A stretch of DNA of 64,000 bases from Lentisphaeria bacterium (GTDB lineage Bacteria; Verrucomicrobiota; Lentisphaeria; Victivallales; Victivallaceae), in the NCBI GenBank assembly GCA_900768505.1, contig CAAGED010000023.1, positions 49,052 to 113,051 of the forward strand, given 5' to 3'. The notes beneath the pieces are model-generated. The model did not search any database. It had not been told where the DNA came from and saw only the letters and a list, made by a program, of their open reading frames with translations. Made by a program: the position numbers and the translations under genes. Shown piece after piece: positions 17,999 through 27,095 of the stretch (position 1 is the stretch's first letter; the number at the start of each line of letters is the position of its first letter).

Positions 17999-18030
17999 TG
18001 TCCACCTTGAAGTGATGGAGCAAAATATTG

Positions 18031-19104
18031 ATGCGCAAAATTATACATATTGATATGGATGCTTTTTTTGCCTCGGTGGAGCAGCGTGAGGATCCATTTT
18101 TGCGCAACAAACCTCTGATTGTAGCTGGTTTGCCGGAACACCGGGGAGTGGTCTGTACCGCCTCCTACGAGGCAAGACGCTACGGAATCCACTCCGCAAT
18201 GGCTACCCACCGGGCGCTGAAACTCTGCCCGCAGGTCATCCTGCTGGAACCCAATATGGAGTTATACAAACAAGTTTCCGGACAAATCCGCCGCATATTC
18301 GAGCGCTACACTCCGCTGATTGAGCCCTTGTCAATTGATGAGGCATTTCTAGAGGTAACCACCAATCTAATCAACGAACGCTCCGCCACACGCATCGCCG
18401 AAGCAATACGCAACGATATTCGCCGGGAACTGCATCTGACCGCATCGGCGGGGGTATCATACAACAAATTTCTGGCGAAAATCGCCTCAGATCTGCATAA
18501 ACCGGACGGTTTGACGGTAATCACGCCGGAAATGGCGGAGGAGTTTCTGGAGAATTTGCCAATTGAGAAATTTTACGGAATCGGCCGTTCCACCAGTAAA
18601 AAATGTCACCTTCTGGGCATTCGCAACGGCCGGGATTTGAAACGCCTCACTCTGCCGGAAATGATTGACAAATTCGGTAAAAGCGGAGTTTTCTATTACA
18701 ATATTGTCCGGGGAGTGGACAACCGAACACTGGAAATAAATTATCAGCGCAAGTCATTCGGGCGGGAAATCACCTTTTCCCAAGATATTTCCGGCTTGAA
18801 CAACATCCGCCGGGCCGTCTGCTGCATTGCACAGCGGGTTTCGGAGTTAATGCAAAAGCGGGATATTTCCGGCCGCACCGTTTCCATAAAAGTTCGATAT
18901 GATAATTTTGAGACCGTCACCCGCTCAATCACCATCGGGAACTACACAAACTCACCGGAGATCATCAGTGAGCAGGCACTTAAATTATTGTTAAAAACGG
19001 AGGTAAAGTTCCGAAAGGTTCGTCTGCTGGGAGTAAGCATGAGTAATCTACCCGATTTAAACGGTAATAACGCCGTACAATTGGAGTTTAATTTTGGTAA
19101 TTGA
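18031..19104 (+). CDS. dinB: DNA polymerase IV
   Basis: A 357-residue Y-family translesion polymerase. The catalytic carboxylates are in IHIDMDAFFASVEQRE (residue 5 on) and LSIDEAFLEVT near residue 103, with YEARRYGIHSAM between them. The helix-hairpin-helix and little-finger regions follow, and the C-terminus (VQLEFNFGN) resembles a beta-clamp binding peptide. ATG 18031 has GGAG ten bases ahead; an adjacent TTG one codon upstream is less likely. Length is normal. It stands alone between a terminator and a non-coding gap. No LexA site was recognised. Confidence 0.96.
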   Translation: MRKIIHIDMDAFFASVEQREDPFLRNKPLIVAGLPEHRGVVCTASYEARRYGIHSAMATHRALKLCPQVILLEPNMELYKQVSGQIRRIFERYTPLIEPLSIDEAFLEVTTNLINERSATRIAEAIRNDIRRELHLTASAGVSYNKFLAKIASDLHKPDGLTVITPEMAEEFLENLPIEKFYGIGRSTSKKCHLLGIRNGRDLKRLTLPEMIDKFGKSGVFYYNIVRGVDNRTLEINYQRKSFGREITFSQDISGLNNIRRAVCCIAQRVSELMQKRDISGRTVSIKVRYDNFETVTRSITIGNYTNSPEIISEQALKLLLKTEVKFRKVRLLGVSMSNLPDLNGNNAVQLEFNFGN

Positions 19105-19426
19105 GGGTGGATAGAAAAAAAATTGCAAAAAAAAAACAAAAAAATTGTTATTTTTCAAAAACCATGCTAATTTAAAACGTTAGTTTGTGTAAAATAGTCT
19201 TGAAACGACATATCATAAAGAGATTTTTTTTGAAGAGCGTATGACATCTGGAGTTGATTCCGCCACTCTTTTCTCCGGCTGATATGAAGATTCAAGACAC
19301 ATTTTACCGCTCCGCACTCCCGGCGCCGAAGTATAATTAATACCGGAAAGTTTGGAATGCGGTGTTTTTTTAGTGTTGAATGTTGTTGTTTTTTTGAATT
19401 ATAACAAAACAAAGGGAGTCGAAATT
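19105..19426. other. Intergenic region between dinB and etfB
   Basis: A 322-base gap, very A/T-rich at its left end. A TTGAAT (19376-19381) and TTATAA (19399-19404) pair with 17-base spacing could be a promoter, but transcription would then start on top of the ribosome-binding site at 19411-19416. Otherwise I see nothing: no RNA gene, repeat or convincing open frame. Confidence 0.4.
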
Positions 19427-20308
19427 GTGAGTTACAATGTACTCGTTTTTGTCAAACAAGTTCCGGATACACAAAATATTACCGGCGACGCAATGAAGGC
19501 TGACGGCACCGTCAACCGCGCCGCACTGCCGGCAATCTTCAATCCGGAAGATTTGAATGCACTTGAATTGGCGCTTCAGCTTAAAGATCGCTACAACGCC
19601 AGAGTGGTGGTCGCCACCATGGGTCCGCCCAATGCGGCAGACGTTTTGCGTTCTGCCCTCTACCGGGGCGCCGACGAAGCAATTCTGCTGACTGACCGGG
19701 CATTTGCCGGCGCTGATACGCTGGCTACCAGTTACGCCCTCAGCTGCTGCGCCAAAAAATATGCCAAATACGACCTCATTCTCTGCGGCCGTCAGGCCAT
19801 CGACGGCGATACAGCCCAGGTCGGTCCCCAGTTGGCGGAAAAATTGGCCATCCCGCAAATCTGCTACGTTGAAGATGTGGTGGAATTGAAGGAGAAAAAA
19901 ATCGTGGCCAAACGTGCGATTGAAGGCGGTTATGAAGTATTATCTTCCCCGCTGCCCGCACTGCTTACGGTAATTGACTCCAACGAACCGCGCCCGATGG
20001 CCGGCAAACGAATTATGAAATACAAGCGTGCCAAGACTCGCTCGGAATTGAGTCAGGATTACACTGACGCCGCACAGGTTGCCGTCGAGATGGATAATTT
20101 GGCCGCCAGGGAGCTGCTGATTCACGAGTGGACCGCTGAAGCATGCGATGCAGAACGCAACCGCATCGGGTTAGCCGGTTCGCCGACCAAGGTAAAAAAT
20201 ATTACCAGCGTGGTACTTACGGCCAGCGAAGCAAAATCAATCGAACCGACGGAACAGGGCGTGACCGAATTGATTCACGAACTGATTTCGGATCATACTC
20301 TGGGATAA
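19427..20308 (+). CDS. etfB: Electron transfer flavoprotein beta subunit
   Basis: A 293-residue EtfB, the AMP-binding subunit of the heterodimer that takes electrons from acyl-CoA dehydrogenases. It opens NVLVFVKQVPDTQNI, has NPEDLNALELALQLKD near residue 40, VATMGPPNAADVLRSALYRGADEAILLTDRAFAGADT around 65-95, and CGRQAIDGDTAQVGPQLAE near 120, all standard for the subunit. The GTG start at 19427 has AAGGGAG 9 bases ahead and removes a meaningless upstream extension. It is followed 61 nt later by etfA and then an acyl-CoA dehydrogenase. Confidence 0.95.
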   Translation: MSYNVLVFVKQVPDTQNITGDAMKADGTVNRAALPAIFNPEDLNALELALQLKDRYNARVVVATMGPPNAADVLRSALYRGADEAILLTDRAFAGADTLATSYALSCCAKKYAKYDLILCGRQAIDGDTAQVGPQLAEKLAIPQICYVEDVVELKEKKIVAKRAIEGGYEVLSSPLPALLTVIDSNEPRPMAGKRIMKYKRAKTRSELSQDYTDAAQVAVEMDNLAARELLIHEWTAEACDAERNRIGLAGSPTKVKNITSVVLTASEAKSIEPTEQGVTELIHELISDHTLG

Positions 20309-20369
20309 TCCGGATCACTACCGGTCAAAATCAGTTAATCAAAATATTATTTATGGAGTTCATTATAAT

Positions 20370-21392
20370 ATGAGTGAAAAAATCGGGAATGTCTGGATCT
20401 TTATCGAGCAGGAAGGCGGAAAAATCGCCGATGTAAGTCTTGAACTGGTCTGCAAAGGCAGAGAACTGGCACAACAGCTCGGCGTGAAAACCGAAGGTAT
20501 TTTGCTGGGAGACAAGGTTGAAAAGTGTGTGGACACCCTCTACCACTACGGCTGCGATACGGTTTATTTGGCGGAAGACAAGGCGTTGGAGCCCTTCACC
20601 ACATTGCCGTATGCCAGAGTAATTATGGATTTAATCAAGGAACACAAGCCCAATATTCTGCTTTTCGGAGCTACGCTCAAGGGTCGGGAGTTGGCTCCAC
20701 GCATTGCGTCCGAAAAAATGGCCGGCCTCACTGCCGACTGCACGGATCTCTGCATTGATGACTTTGATGACAAGGTCAATAAAAAATCCTACACCAATAA
20801 ACTTATGCAGATTCGTCCGGCGTTTGGCGGCAACATCATTGCCACCATCGTAAATACCTGGGACGATCCGCAGATGGTTACCGTCCGTGAAGGGGTGATG
20901 AAGGTTGATACCCCGGATACCACCCGCAAAGGGAAATTAGTGCGGGTTACCCCGAAGCTCTCCGACGCCGAAAAGGTAGTCGAAGTTATCGAGCGGGTAC
21001 GCGCTGACAAAGATATCGACCTCAAGGGCGCCCAAATCATTGTTTCCGGCGGTTACGGCGTCGGCAGCAAGGAAAATTTCAAGCTGATTCGCGAATTGGC
21101 GGAAGTTCTGGGCGGCGAAGTGGGTGCCAGCCGTGCAGCAGTGGATGCCGGCTGGATCAGTCACGACAATCAGGTCGGGCAGACCGGAGTGACGGTTCGC
21201 CCGAAATTGTATATTGCCTGCGGTATTTCCGGTTCAATTCAGCACACGGCAGGCATGAAGGAATCCAAAAAGATTATCGCAATCAACACCGATCCGAATG
21301 CGCCGATTTTCTCGGTTGCGCATTATTCGATTGTCGGTGATTTAAACACCATCATTCCGCAGATGATAAAAGCCTTCAAGGCCAAGCAGTAA
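20370..21392 (+). CDS. etfA: Electron transfer flavoprotein alpha subunit
   Basis: A 340-residue EtfA. The N-terminal domain ends near residue 200. The C-terminal FAD-binding domain is clear: VSGGYGVGSKENFKLIRELAEVLGG, ASRAAVDAGWISHDNQVGQTG, PKLYIACGISGSIQHTAGM and INTDPNAPIFSVAHYSIVGDL. These contact FAD in known structures. GGAG stands 12 bases before ATG. It pairs with EtfB, and the acyl-CoA dehydrogenase begins 14 nt downstream, making one transcription unit likely. The electron acceptor (quinone reductase or a bifurcating partner) is not in the window. Confidence 0.96.
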   Translation: MSEKIGNVWIFIEQEGGKIADVSLELVCKGRELAQQLGVKTEGILLGDKVEKCVDTLYHYGCDTVYLAEDKALEPFTTLPYARVIMDLIKEHKPNILLFGATLKGRELAPRIASEKMAGLTADCTDLCIDDFDDKVNKKSYTNKLMQIRPAFGGNIIATIVNTWDDPQMVTVREGVMKVDTPDTTRKGKLVRVTPKLSDAEKVVEVIERVRADKDIDLKGAQIIVSGGYGVGSKENFKLIRELAEVLGGEVGASRAAVDAGWISHDNQVGQTGVTVRPKLYIACGISGSIQHTAGMKESKKIIAINTDPNAPIFSVAHYSIVGDLNTIIPQMIKAFKAKQ

Positions 21393-21406
21393 GAGAGGGA
21401 TAAACA

Positions 21407-23125
21407 ATGGCTAACTTTTTTAGTGACAACAAAGATTTGGTCTTCAGTTTGGACAATCTCGACTTGGTCGAGGCGGTAAAAATCAAGGAGAACAATTATA
21501 AGTTCGCATCCGAATTCGACACTGCGCCGACTGATTACAACGACGCATTAGACAACTTCAAACGGGTAATGAGTGTAGTAGGCGAAATTTGCGCCGACAA
21601 TATTGACCGGCGTTCACGGATTGTGGACGAAGAGGGTCCGCATTTTGCCGACGGGGTGGTAACCTATCACGAACTTACACGGAAAAATCTGGAAGATTTG
21701 ACCAAGGCAGACGTGATGGGCATTATGCTTCCCCACCGTTTTGGCGGCTTGAATTTCCCGGTGTCGGTTTACACAATGATGACCGAAATGATCTCCCGTG
21801 CCGATGCCAGCTTGCAGAATTTGGTTGGATTGCAGGATATCGCCGAAACCATCAATGAATTTGGCAATGAAACTCAGAAAGAGCAATATCTGCCGGGTTT
21901 TGCCACCGGTAAATTCGATGGTGCGATGGACTTAACCGAGCCGGATTTCGGTTCCGACCTGCAGGCGGTACGCCTACGGGCCTGGCAGGACGAGAAGACC
22001 GGCCAGTGGTATTTAAACGGCATGAAGCGCTTCATCACCAACGGCTGCGCCCAGGTTCACCTGGTACTGGCACGTTCGGAAGATGGAACCAGCGACGGTC
22101 GCGGTCTCTCCATGTTCATTTGCGAAGCCGGGCCCAAACTGGTAGTTCGCCGGATTGAGCACAAATTGGGTATCCACGGCGTGGCCACCTGCGAATTACA
22201 GTACAATGATGTACCGGCGCAGCTCTGCGGCAAACGTCGTTTCGGCCTGATTAAGTATGTAATGTCATTGATGAACGGCGCCCGCGTAGCCATCAGTGCC
22301 CAGGCGGTAGGTATTGCCGAGGCGGCTTATCGTGAAGCGCGCAAGTACGCCATGGAGCGTGAGCAGTTCAAGCGTTCAATTGACAAATTTCCGGCGATTT
22401 ACGACATGCTCGCCGGCATGAAGGCCAAGTTGACCGCCTCCCGCGCCCTGCTCTACGAAACCACTCGTGCAGTTGACCTGCGCAGCGGCTACAATACCCT
22501 GATGGAGCAAAGCGAAACAGTTACTCCGGAGATTCGTGAAAAGCAGAAATACTACAATAAAGTTGCCGCCGTACTTACCCCGATGTGCAAGGCGTTCGCC
22601 ACTGAGATGGCCAATCAGGTAACTTATGACGCCATTCAAATTCACGGCGGAACCGGTTACATGAAAGACTTCAACGTCGAGCGTTACTACCGAGATGCCC
22701 GCATCACCAACATCTACGAAGGAACAACCCAGTTGCAGGTGGTTGCGGCCATCGGCGGAGTGATTCAGCGGGATAACAACCAGCGGATTGCTGAATTGCT
22801 GGCGTTGCCGTTTGAGGGTGAATTGCTGCGTTTGAAGAAGGTAATCACGGATATGATTCCCCGTCATGAAAATGCGATCAAGTATGTGGTAGACAAGAAG
22901 GATCAGGCCTACCACGATTTGATGGCTCGCAGTCTGGTTGAAATGGAGACCTACATATTCTGCGGATTGCTGATGCTGCGTGACGCAATGAAATCCGATG
23001 AGCGCAAGGAGCTGGCGGAACGTTATATACTGGATTCGGTTGCCGAATTTGAAAAGCGTTATGTCCGCGTAACTTCCGGCGATTTGACAGTAATCGACAA
23101 CCATCGTTCGGTCATCGATTATTAA
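21407..23125 (+). CDS. Acyl-CoA dehydrogenase, long form
   Basis: A 572-residue flavoprotein oxidising acyl-CoA and passing electrons to the ETF encoded just upstream. FAD-binding sections include MDLTEPDFGSDLQAVRL (near residue 170) and WYLNGMKRFITNG. The C-terminal helical domain has QIHGGTGYMKDFNVERYYRD and RITNIYEGTTQLQ, whose Glu is in the catalytic base position. About 55 extra N-terminal and 120 extra C-terminal residues set it apart from the 380-residue short-chain enzymes and place it with the larger members seen in anaerobes. Substrate chain length cannot be inferred. A terminator-like hairpin follows. Confidence 0.92.
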   Translation: MANFFSDNKDLVFSLDNLDLVEAVKIKENNYKFASEFDTAPTDYNDALDNFKRVMSVVGEICADNIDRRSRIVDEEGPHFADGVVTYHELTRKNLEDLTKADVMGIMLPHRFGGLNFPVSVYTMMTEMISRADASLQNLVGLQDIAETINEFGNETQKEQYLPGFATGKFDGAMDLTEPDFGSDLQAVRLRAWQDEKTGQWYLNGMKRFITNGCAQVHLVLARSEDGTSDGRGLSMFICEAGPKLVVRRIEHKLGIHGVATCELQYNDVPAQLCGKRRFGLIKYVMSLMNGARVAISAQAVGIAEAAYREARKYAMEREQFKRSIDKFPAIYDMLAGMKAKLTASRALLYETTRAVDLRSGYNTLMEQSETVTPEIREKQKYYNKVAAVLTPMCKAFATEMANQVTYDAIQIHGGTGYMKDFNVERYYRDARITNIYEGTTQLQVVAAIGGVIQRDNNQRIAELLALPFEGELLRLKKVITDMIPRHENAIKYVVDKKDQAYHDLMARSLVEMETYIFCGLLMLRDAMKSDERKELAERYILDSVAEFEKRYVRVTSGDLTVIDNHRSVIDY

Positions 23126-23183
23126 TTCGGGAAGCGTGATTTTTTTGCTCCGGAGCCTGCGACACAGTCAACGGCTTCGGGTG

Positions 23184-23233
23184 CAAAATTTGCAAATTGG
23201 ATAAAAAAGTTCAATTTGCAAATTTTGTATTTT
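23184..23233 (+). terminator. Terminator after the acyl-CoA dehydrogenase gene
   Basis: Positions 23184-23199 and 23212-23227 are a perfect 16-bp inverted repeat with a 12-base loop, followed by TATTTTT. The stem is AT-rich. A separate small palindrome GCTCCGGAGC lies at 23148-23157. Confidence 0.6.
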
Positions 23234-23307
23234 TAAGAAAATGATAAAAATTATATAACAAGTGGGGATTTTCCCGACAAACTAACGATATAAGGAGTTA
23301 GCAAAAT

Positions 23308-23574
23308 ATGAACAATGCATACTTAGAGCGGGCGAAAAAACAGATTGTCGACCCGCAGATTTTGTCAATTGTTGCGGCCAGAAGAGCAAAAATGCTCGCA
23401 TTCGGCGCTCGTCCGATGGTCAAATGCGACTCTGAAAATGTTTTGGACGTGGCGTTGCTGGAAATTGCCGAGGGTTTGCTCAGCTACACCATCGGAGAAA
23501 ATCCAGAAGAGTGCGAAATCACCACGCCGGCAGCGGAAGTTGCCGAGGCGGCCGCAACCGGGGTTCAGGAATAA
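23308..23574 (+). CDS. rpoZ: DNA-directed RNA polymerase omega subunit
   Basis: An 88-residue protein matching the omega fold in its conserved core. SIVAARRAKMLAFGARPMV (near residue 22) corresponds to the LVxVAARRAxQL..G..P signature, and VALLEIAEGLLSYTI (near residue 49) to VALREIxEGxI. The C-terminal 20 residues are Ala/Glu-rich. Omega helps beta-prime folding and assembly of RNA polymerase. AAGGAG lies 10 bases before the ATG. The N-terminal segment is unlike textbook omega sequences, so this is a divergent copy. purE follows 58 nt later. Confidence 0.8.
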   Translation: MNNAYLERAKKQIVDPQILSIVAARRAKMLAFGARPMVKCDSENVLDVALLEIAEGLLSYTIGENPEECEITTPAAEVAEAAATGVQE

Positions 23575-23632
23575 ATTTTATTCCGCCTGGAAACAGGTAT
23601 TTTCACATTTATTTCTGGAGGATACAGCAATT

Positions 23633-24154
23633 ATGAGTGAAAAAGCGTTGGTAGCGATTTTAATGGGCAGCAAAAGCGATCTGCCGATTTTGCAGAATTC
23701 GTTCAAGGTGCTGAATGATTTCGGTGTGCCGTTTTCAGCCCGGGTGATGTCGGCGCACCGGACACCGGATATTGCGGCTGAATTTGCCGCCGAAGCGGAG
23801 GCGAACGGCATCAAGGTAATTATTTGCGCAGCCGGCATGGCGGCTCATTTAGGCGGCGTGATTGCGGCTCACACCACATTGCCGGTAATTGGTCTGCCGG
23901 TGGCTTCCGAACCATTTAACGGTTTGGACGCCTTGCTGGCCACGGTGCAGATGCCGCCGGGAATTCCGGTGGCGGCTATCACCACCGGCAAAGCCGGAGG
24001 AAAAAATGCGGCACTCTACGCCATAAGTATTTTAGCCTTGAGCGACAGTGTTTTGGCGCAGAAATTGAAGGATTTCCGGGCGGCTCAAACCAAGCAGATT
24101 ATGGCGGATGATGCCGAATTGCAATTGGAGTTGGAGGCAGCGGCGCGCAAATAA
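23633..24154 (+). CDS. purE: N5-carboxyaminoimidazole ribonucleotide mutase
   Basis: A 173-residue class I PurE of purine synthesis, moving the carboxylate of N5-CAIR to carbon 4. Visible motifs: [13 protein letters not shown] (residue 10), [14 protein letters not shown] (near 40, the catalytic His), [26 protein letters not shown] (near 65) and [19 protein letters not shown]. The ATG at 23633 has GGAGG ahead and begins the conserved [13 protein letters not shown] region, so longer in-frame readings were dropped. Its usual partner PurK is not in the window. Confidence 0.96.
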   Translation: MSEKALVAILMGSKSDLPILQNSFKVLNDFGVPFSARVMSAHRTPDIAAEFAAEAEANGIKVIICAAGMAAHLGGVIAAHTTLPVIGLPVASEPFNGLDALLATVQMPPGIPVAAITTGKAGGKNAALYAISILALSDSVLAQKLKDFRAAQTKQIMADDAELQLELEAAARK

Positions 24155-24280
24155 GTCGCAGCACCCTTAAACGAAAAGATAAAATAAATTTAAATAACAA
24201 ACTTGAGTGCGGTCTTTTGGGTGAATGAACCGCGCTCGGGTGATAATTTTTTAACACAGATTTACATATCAGGTATAAAA

Positions 24281-25615
24281 ATGAGTGACGATTGCAAGAA
24301 TGTTGATTTGATGGAAAAAATTGTTTCGCTGTGCAAGCGGCGCGGCTTTGTTTTCCCGAGCTCGGAAATTTACGGCGGCATTAACGGCTTCTGGGATTAC
24401 GGCCCCTACGGTTCGCGCATGAAAAAAGCCATCGAAGCATTGTGGTGGCACGAAATGGTTGAAACCCGGGACAATATCGAAGGATTGGATTCCACTATTA
24501 TCTGCCATCCTCGGGTATGGAAGGCCTCCGGCCACTTGGATCAATTCAGCGACCTCATGACCGACTGCCGTGATTGCAAATCACGTTTCCGGGTTGATCA
24601 GATGGAAGACCCCACCACCTGCCCGAACTGCGGATCAAAAAATTTGACCGAGCCAAGAGAATTCAATTTGATGATGAAAACCTTTGTCGGCCCGGTTTTT
24701 GACGAAGAACACGCCGCCTACCTGCGGGCGGAAACCTGTCAGCCGATTTTTGTGGATTTCCATCAGGTTCGGGTGGCCACCCGTCAGAAGCTCCCCTTTG
24801 GTATTGCCCAGATCGGCAAAGCGTTCCGCAACGAAATCAATCCACGCAACTTCACTTTCCGCTCCCGGGAATTTACCCAGATGGAAATGGAATTTTTCTG
24901 CGACGGCGACAACGGAATGGAATGGTTTGAGTATTGGAAAGAGCAGCGCTTGAACTACTACCGCAATAAATTGAAGTTCAGCGACGACTTCTTCCGGATT
25001 TATGTACACGAAAAGTTGGCACACTACGCCAAGGCGGCGATTGACATTGAAGTCAAGTTCCCATTCGGCTGGGGCGAACTCGAGGGAGTGCATCATCGCG
25101 GCACCTGGGATCTCTCCCGGCACAGCGAATTTTCCGGCCAGGATCTCCAGTATATGGATCATGACAACGGCCGCAAATTCATGCCGACAGTTGTTGAGAC
25201 CAGTGTAGGGTTGGATCGTACATTCCTGGCAATTTTGGCCAACAGCTACGACGAAGACCGCGCCTCCACTCAAAAAGAGGGTATGGAGGAGGATGTGCGG
25301 GTGGTATTGCATTTGCCGCCCATGGTTGCACCGATTCAGGTGGCGGTACTGCCGCTTTCCAAGAAGCTCAACGAAAATGCTGAATTGCTCTACAAGGATC
25401 TCTGCCGCCACTTCCGTTGCGAATATGACGTCACCGGCAGCATCGGCAAGCGTTATCGCCGTCAGGACGAAATCGGTACTCCGTTCTGCCTGACTTTCGA
25501 CTTTGAATCCGCTTCTGACAATGCGGTGACAGTGCGTGACCGCGACACCATGGTGCAGGAACGGGTGTCTATCGACAAGTTGCGGGATTATTTGGAAGAA
25601 AAAATGGGGATCTAA
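24281..25615 (+). CDS. glyQS: Glycine--tRNA ligase, homodimeric type
   Basis: A 444-residue class II synthetase of the alpha-2 type. Residues 8-40 contain KRRGFVFPSSEIYGGINGFWDYGPYG, the family start. A zinc ribbon follows (CRDCKSRFRVDQ...CPNCGSKNL, near 100-125). Motif 2 is RNEINPRNFTFRSREFTQMEMEFF near 195, and motif 3 with GLDRTFLAIL near 315. The anticodon-binding domain is the last 120 residues. The ATG at 24281 has AGG before it and no sensible homology lies upstream. A clear terminator follows the stop. Confidence 0.97.
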   Translation: MSDDCKNVDLMEKIVSLCKRRGFVFPSSEIYGGINGFWDYGPYGSRMKKAIEALWWHEMVETRDNIEGLDSTIICHPRVWKASGHLDQFSDLMTDCRDCKSRFRVDQMEDPTTCPNCGSKNLTEPREFNLMMKTFVGPVFDEEHAAYLRAETCQPIFVDFHQVRVATRQKLPFGIAQIGKAFRNEINPRNFTFRSREFTQMEMEFFCDGDNGMEWFEYWKEQRLNYYRNKLKFSDDFFRIYVHEKLAHYAKAAIDIEVKFPFGWGELEGVHHRGTWDLSRHSEFSGQDLQYMDHDNGRKFMPTVVETSVGLDRTFLAILANSYDEDRASTQKEGMEEDVRVVLHLPPMVAPIQVAVLPLSKKLNENAELLYKDLCRHFRCEYDVTGSIGKRYRRQDEIGTPFCLTFDFESASDNAVTVRDRDTMVQERVSIDKLRDYLEEKMGI

Positions 25616-25642
25616 CCCCAAACAAAATTTGAATAGTACTTA

Positions 25643-25676
25643 CTCCGGTGTAATATTTATTACATCGGAGTTTTTT
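25643..25676 (+). terminator. Terminator after the glycyl-tRNA synthetase gene
   Basis: CTCCGGTGTAAT (25643-25654) pairs with ATTACATCGGAG (25659-25670), one G-T wobble, 4-base loop, followed by six T residues. Confidence 0.8.
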
Positions 25677-25748
25677 GTAATAATTACAATTCATCCTCAG
25701 GAGTAATTCCGAAATTACTGCCAATAACAAAGGGAAAATATTAAAGCA

Positions 25749-26132
25749 ATGAATGAATTAATTGCATTTGGCTTGTCGTTGTGGGGATTTTTTTATATTA
25801 TACCAATAATTATCTGCATTGTTTTTTTTATGGTGGCAAAATTCGGCTTCAAAAAAACAATTTACACGGATTATTGGATTTTATTATCCTGGGTGGTGCC
25901 GCCGGGGATCTGGTTTGCATTACTGGCGTCAGGCTGGACGATATGTGCTAAAAGTTTAAGCAATTTATCCGAAATACTGATTCTGGCAATTATCAGCGGC
26001 ATAGTGATTTTGGGTTACTACATATTACAATGCCGCAAGCAGCCGATCAGAATGAAAAGTTATATGGTGTTTGCCGCCTTGACATTTATTGCAATTTCAA
26101 TTGGCTTGCTTTTTCCGACTTTGCCGGAATAA
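25749..26132 (+). CDS. Small integral membrane protein, unknown function
   Basis: A 127-residue protein with about four hydrophobic segments, near residues 5-28, 41-62, 72-92 and 103-122. Charged residues cluster in the short loops (KFGFKKT, CRKQPIRMK). No family is recognised. It lies between a terminator and mazG; mazG starts 27 nt after its stop, so they may be co-transcribed. A GGG-AAA stretch is the only ribosome-binding candidate before ATG. Reading quality is supported by length, regular membrane pattern and neighbours, not by homology. Confidence 0.6.
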   Translation: MNELIAFGLSLWGFFYIIPIIICIVFFMVAKFGFKKTIYTDYWILLSWVVPPGIWFALLASGWTICAKSLSNLSEILILAIISGIVILGYYILQCRKQPIRMKSYMVFAALTFIAISIGLLFPTLPE

Positions 26133-26159
26133 TACGTTTCTAATAAATAAGGACTTCAC

Positions 26160-26990
26160 ATGAATTTATCCAATGAGTTATTATCAAAATCCGGTTATCA
26201 GGCTGATTTAATCAGTTTAATTGCCATTTTACGAAGACTGCGCGCCCCGGACGGCTGCCCCTGGGATCGCGAGCAAACCCGGGAGACACTAAAATACAAC
26301 CTTACCGGCGAAGTGGCCGAGTACTTGGATGCTGTTGACAATCACGACTCGCAAAATATGTGCGAGGAGCTGGGCGATGTGCTGATGAATATTTTTTTCC
26401 AGATTTTAGTAGCCGAAGAGGCGAAAGAGTTTGATTTAACCCAGGTCTGCCGAGAAATTAACGGTAAATTAATTCGCCGCCATCCCCATGTTTTCGGCGA
26501 TGCCAAGGTGAAAGATTCCAGCGACGTACAAATACTCTGGCAGTCGGTGAAGGCTGCAGAAAAAGCCGAAAAAGCGGCAAAAGCGGCCAATCAGACGACA
26601 ATTTTATCCAATATCCCACATTCGCTCTCGCCATTGCAGACTGCCGAGGAGTTGCAGCGCAAGGCCGCCAAGGTTGGTTTTGACTGGAGCAATTCAGCGG
26701 ACATTATTACAAAAATCAAGGAAGAGTTGGGTGAAGTTGAGCAGGCAATGATGGATGAAAACAATGAGGAGGTAGACGAGGAGTTGGGGGATCTGCTTTT
26801 CTCAGTGGTAAATTTGATTCGGTTTCGTAAGCGGCTTACCGCCGACCAAATTCTCCGCAACGCCAATATGAAATTTCGCCGACGGTTCAATTTTGTGGAG
26901 CTTGCGTTACAGGCCGACGGCAAAAATTTCCCTGACGTCACTCCGGAGCAACTGGAATCTTACTGGCAAAAGGCCAAGGAGAATGAATAA
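26160..26990 (+). CDS. mazG: Nucleoside triphosphate pyrophosphohydrolase MazG
   Basis: A 276-residue enzyme with two tandem MazG domains that hydrolyses NTPs to NMP and pyrophosphate. The first domain holds RLRAPDGCPWDREQTRETLKYNL (near residue 23) and GEVAEYLDAV with CEELGDVLMNIFFQ, the metal-binding acidic helix set. The second has ELGEVEQAMMDEN and VDEELGDLLFSVVNLIRF (near 190-225). Length is typical of full MazG. AAGGA precedes the ATG. A terminator hairpin directly follows. Confidence 0.96.
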   Translation: MNLSNELLSKSGYQADLISLIAILRRLRAPDGCPWDREQTRETLKYNLTGEVAEYLDAVDNHDSQNMCEELGDVLMNIFFQILVAEEAKEFDLTQVCREINGKLIRRHPHVFGDAKVKDSSDVQILWQSVKAAEKAEKAAKAANQTTILSNIPHSLSPLQTAEELQRKAAKVGFDWSNSADIITKIKEELGEVEQAMMDENNEEVDEELGDLLFSVVNLIRFRKRLTADQILRNANMKFRRRFNFVELALQADGKNFPDVTPEQLESYWQKAKENE

Positions 26991-27025
26991 AAACGTGTGT
27001 ACACCACCCAATGGTGTACACGTTT
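26991..27025 (+). terminator. Hairpin after mazG
   Basis: AAACGTGTGTACACC and GGTGTACACGTTT pair with a 2-base bulge and a 7-base loop, starting right after the mazG stop. The 3' tail is TTTAACG, so termination strength is uncertain. Confidence 0.5.
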
Positions 27026-27037
27026 AACGCTTACAAT

Positions 27038-27067
27038 AAAAATGGCGGAATAACTTATTATTCCGCC
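27038..27067 (-). terminator. Terminator of the lptD-hldD-rsmB transcript
   Basis: GGCGGAATAA (27044-27053) and TTATTCCGCC (27058-27067) form a perfect 10-bp stem with a 4-base loop. On the minus strand ATTTTTATT follows the stem, 29 bases past the rsmB stop. Confidence 0.75.
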
Positions 27068-27095
27068 GACATTTCCCCAAATACCACAAAAAAAA

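Noticed and set aside
22376..23104. Minus-strand open frame of about 240 codons in the acyl-CoA dehydrogenase gene
   Set aside because: Antisense to conserved catalytic regions; no recognisable protein.
24635..25621. Long open frame antisense to the glycyl-tRNA synthetase gene
   Set aside because: It mirrors a strongly conserved gene and shows no family pattern or ribosome-binding site; it comes from codon bias on the other strand.
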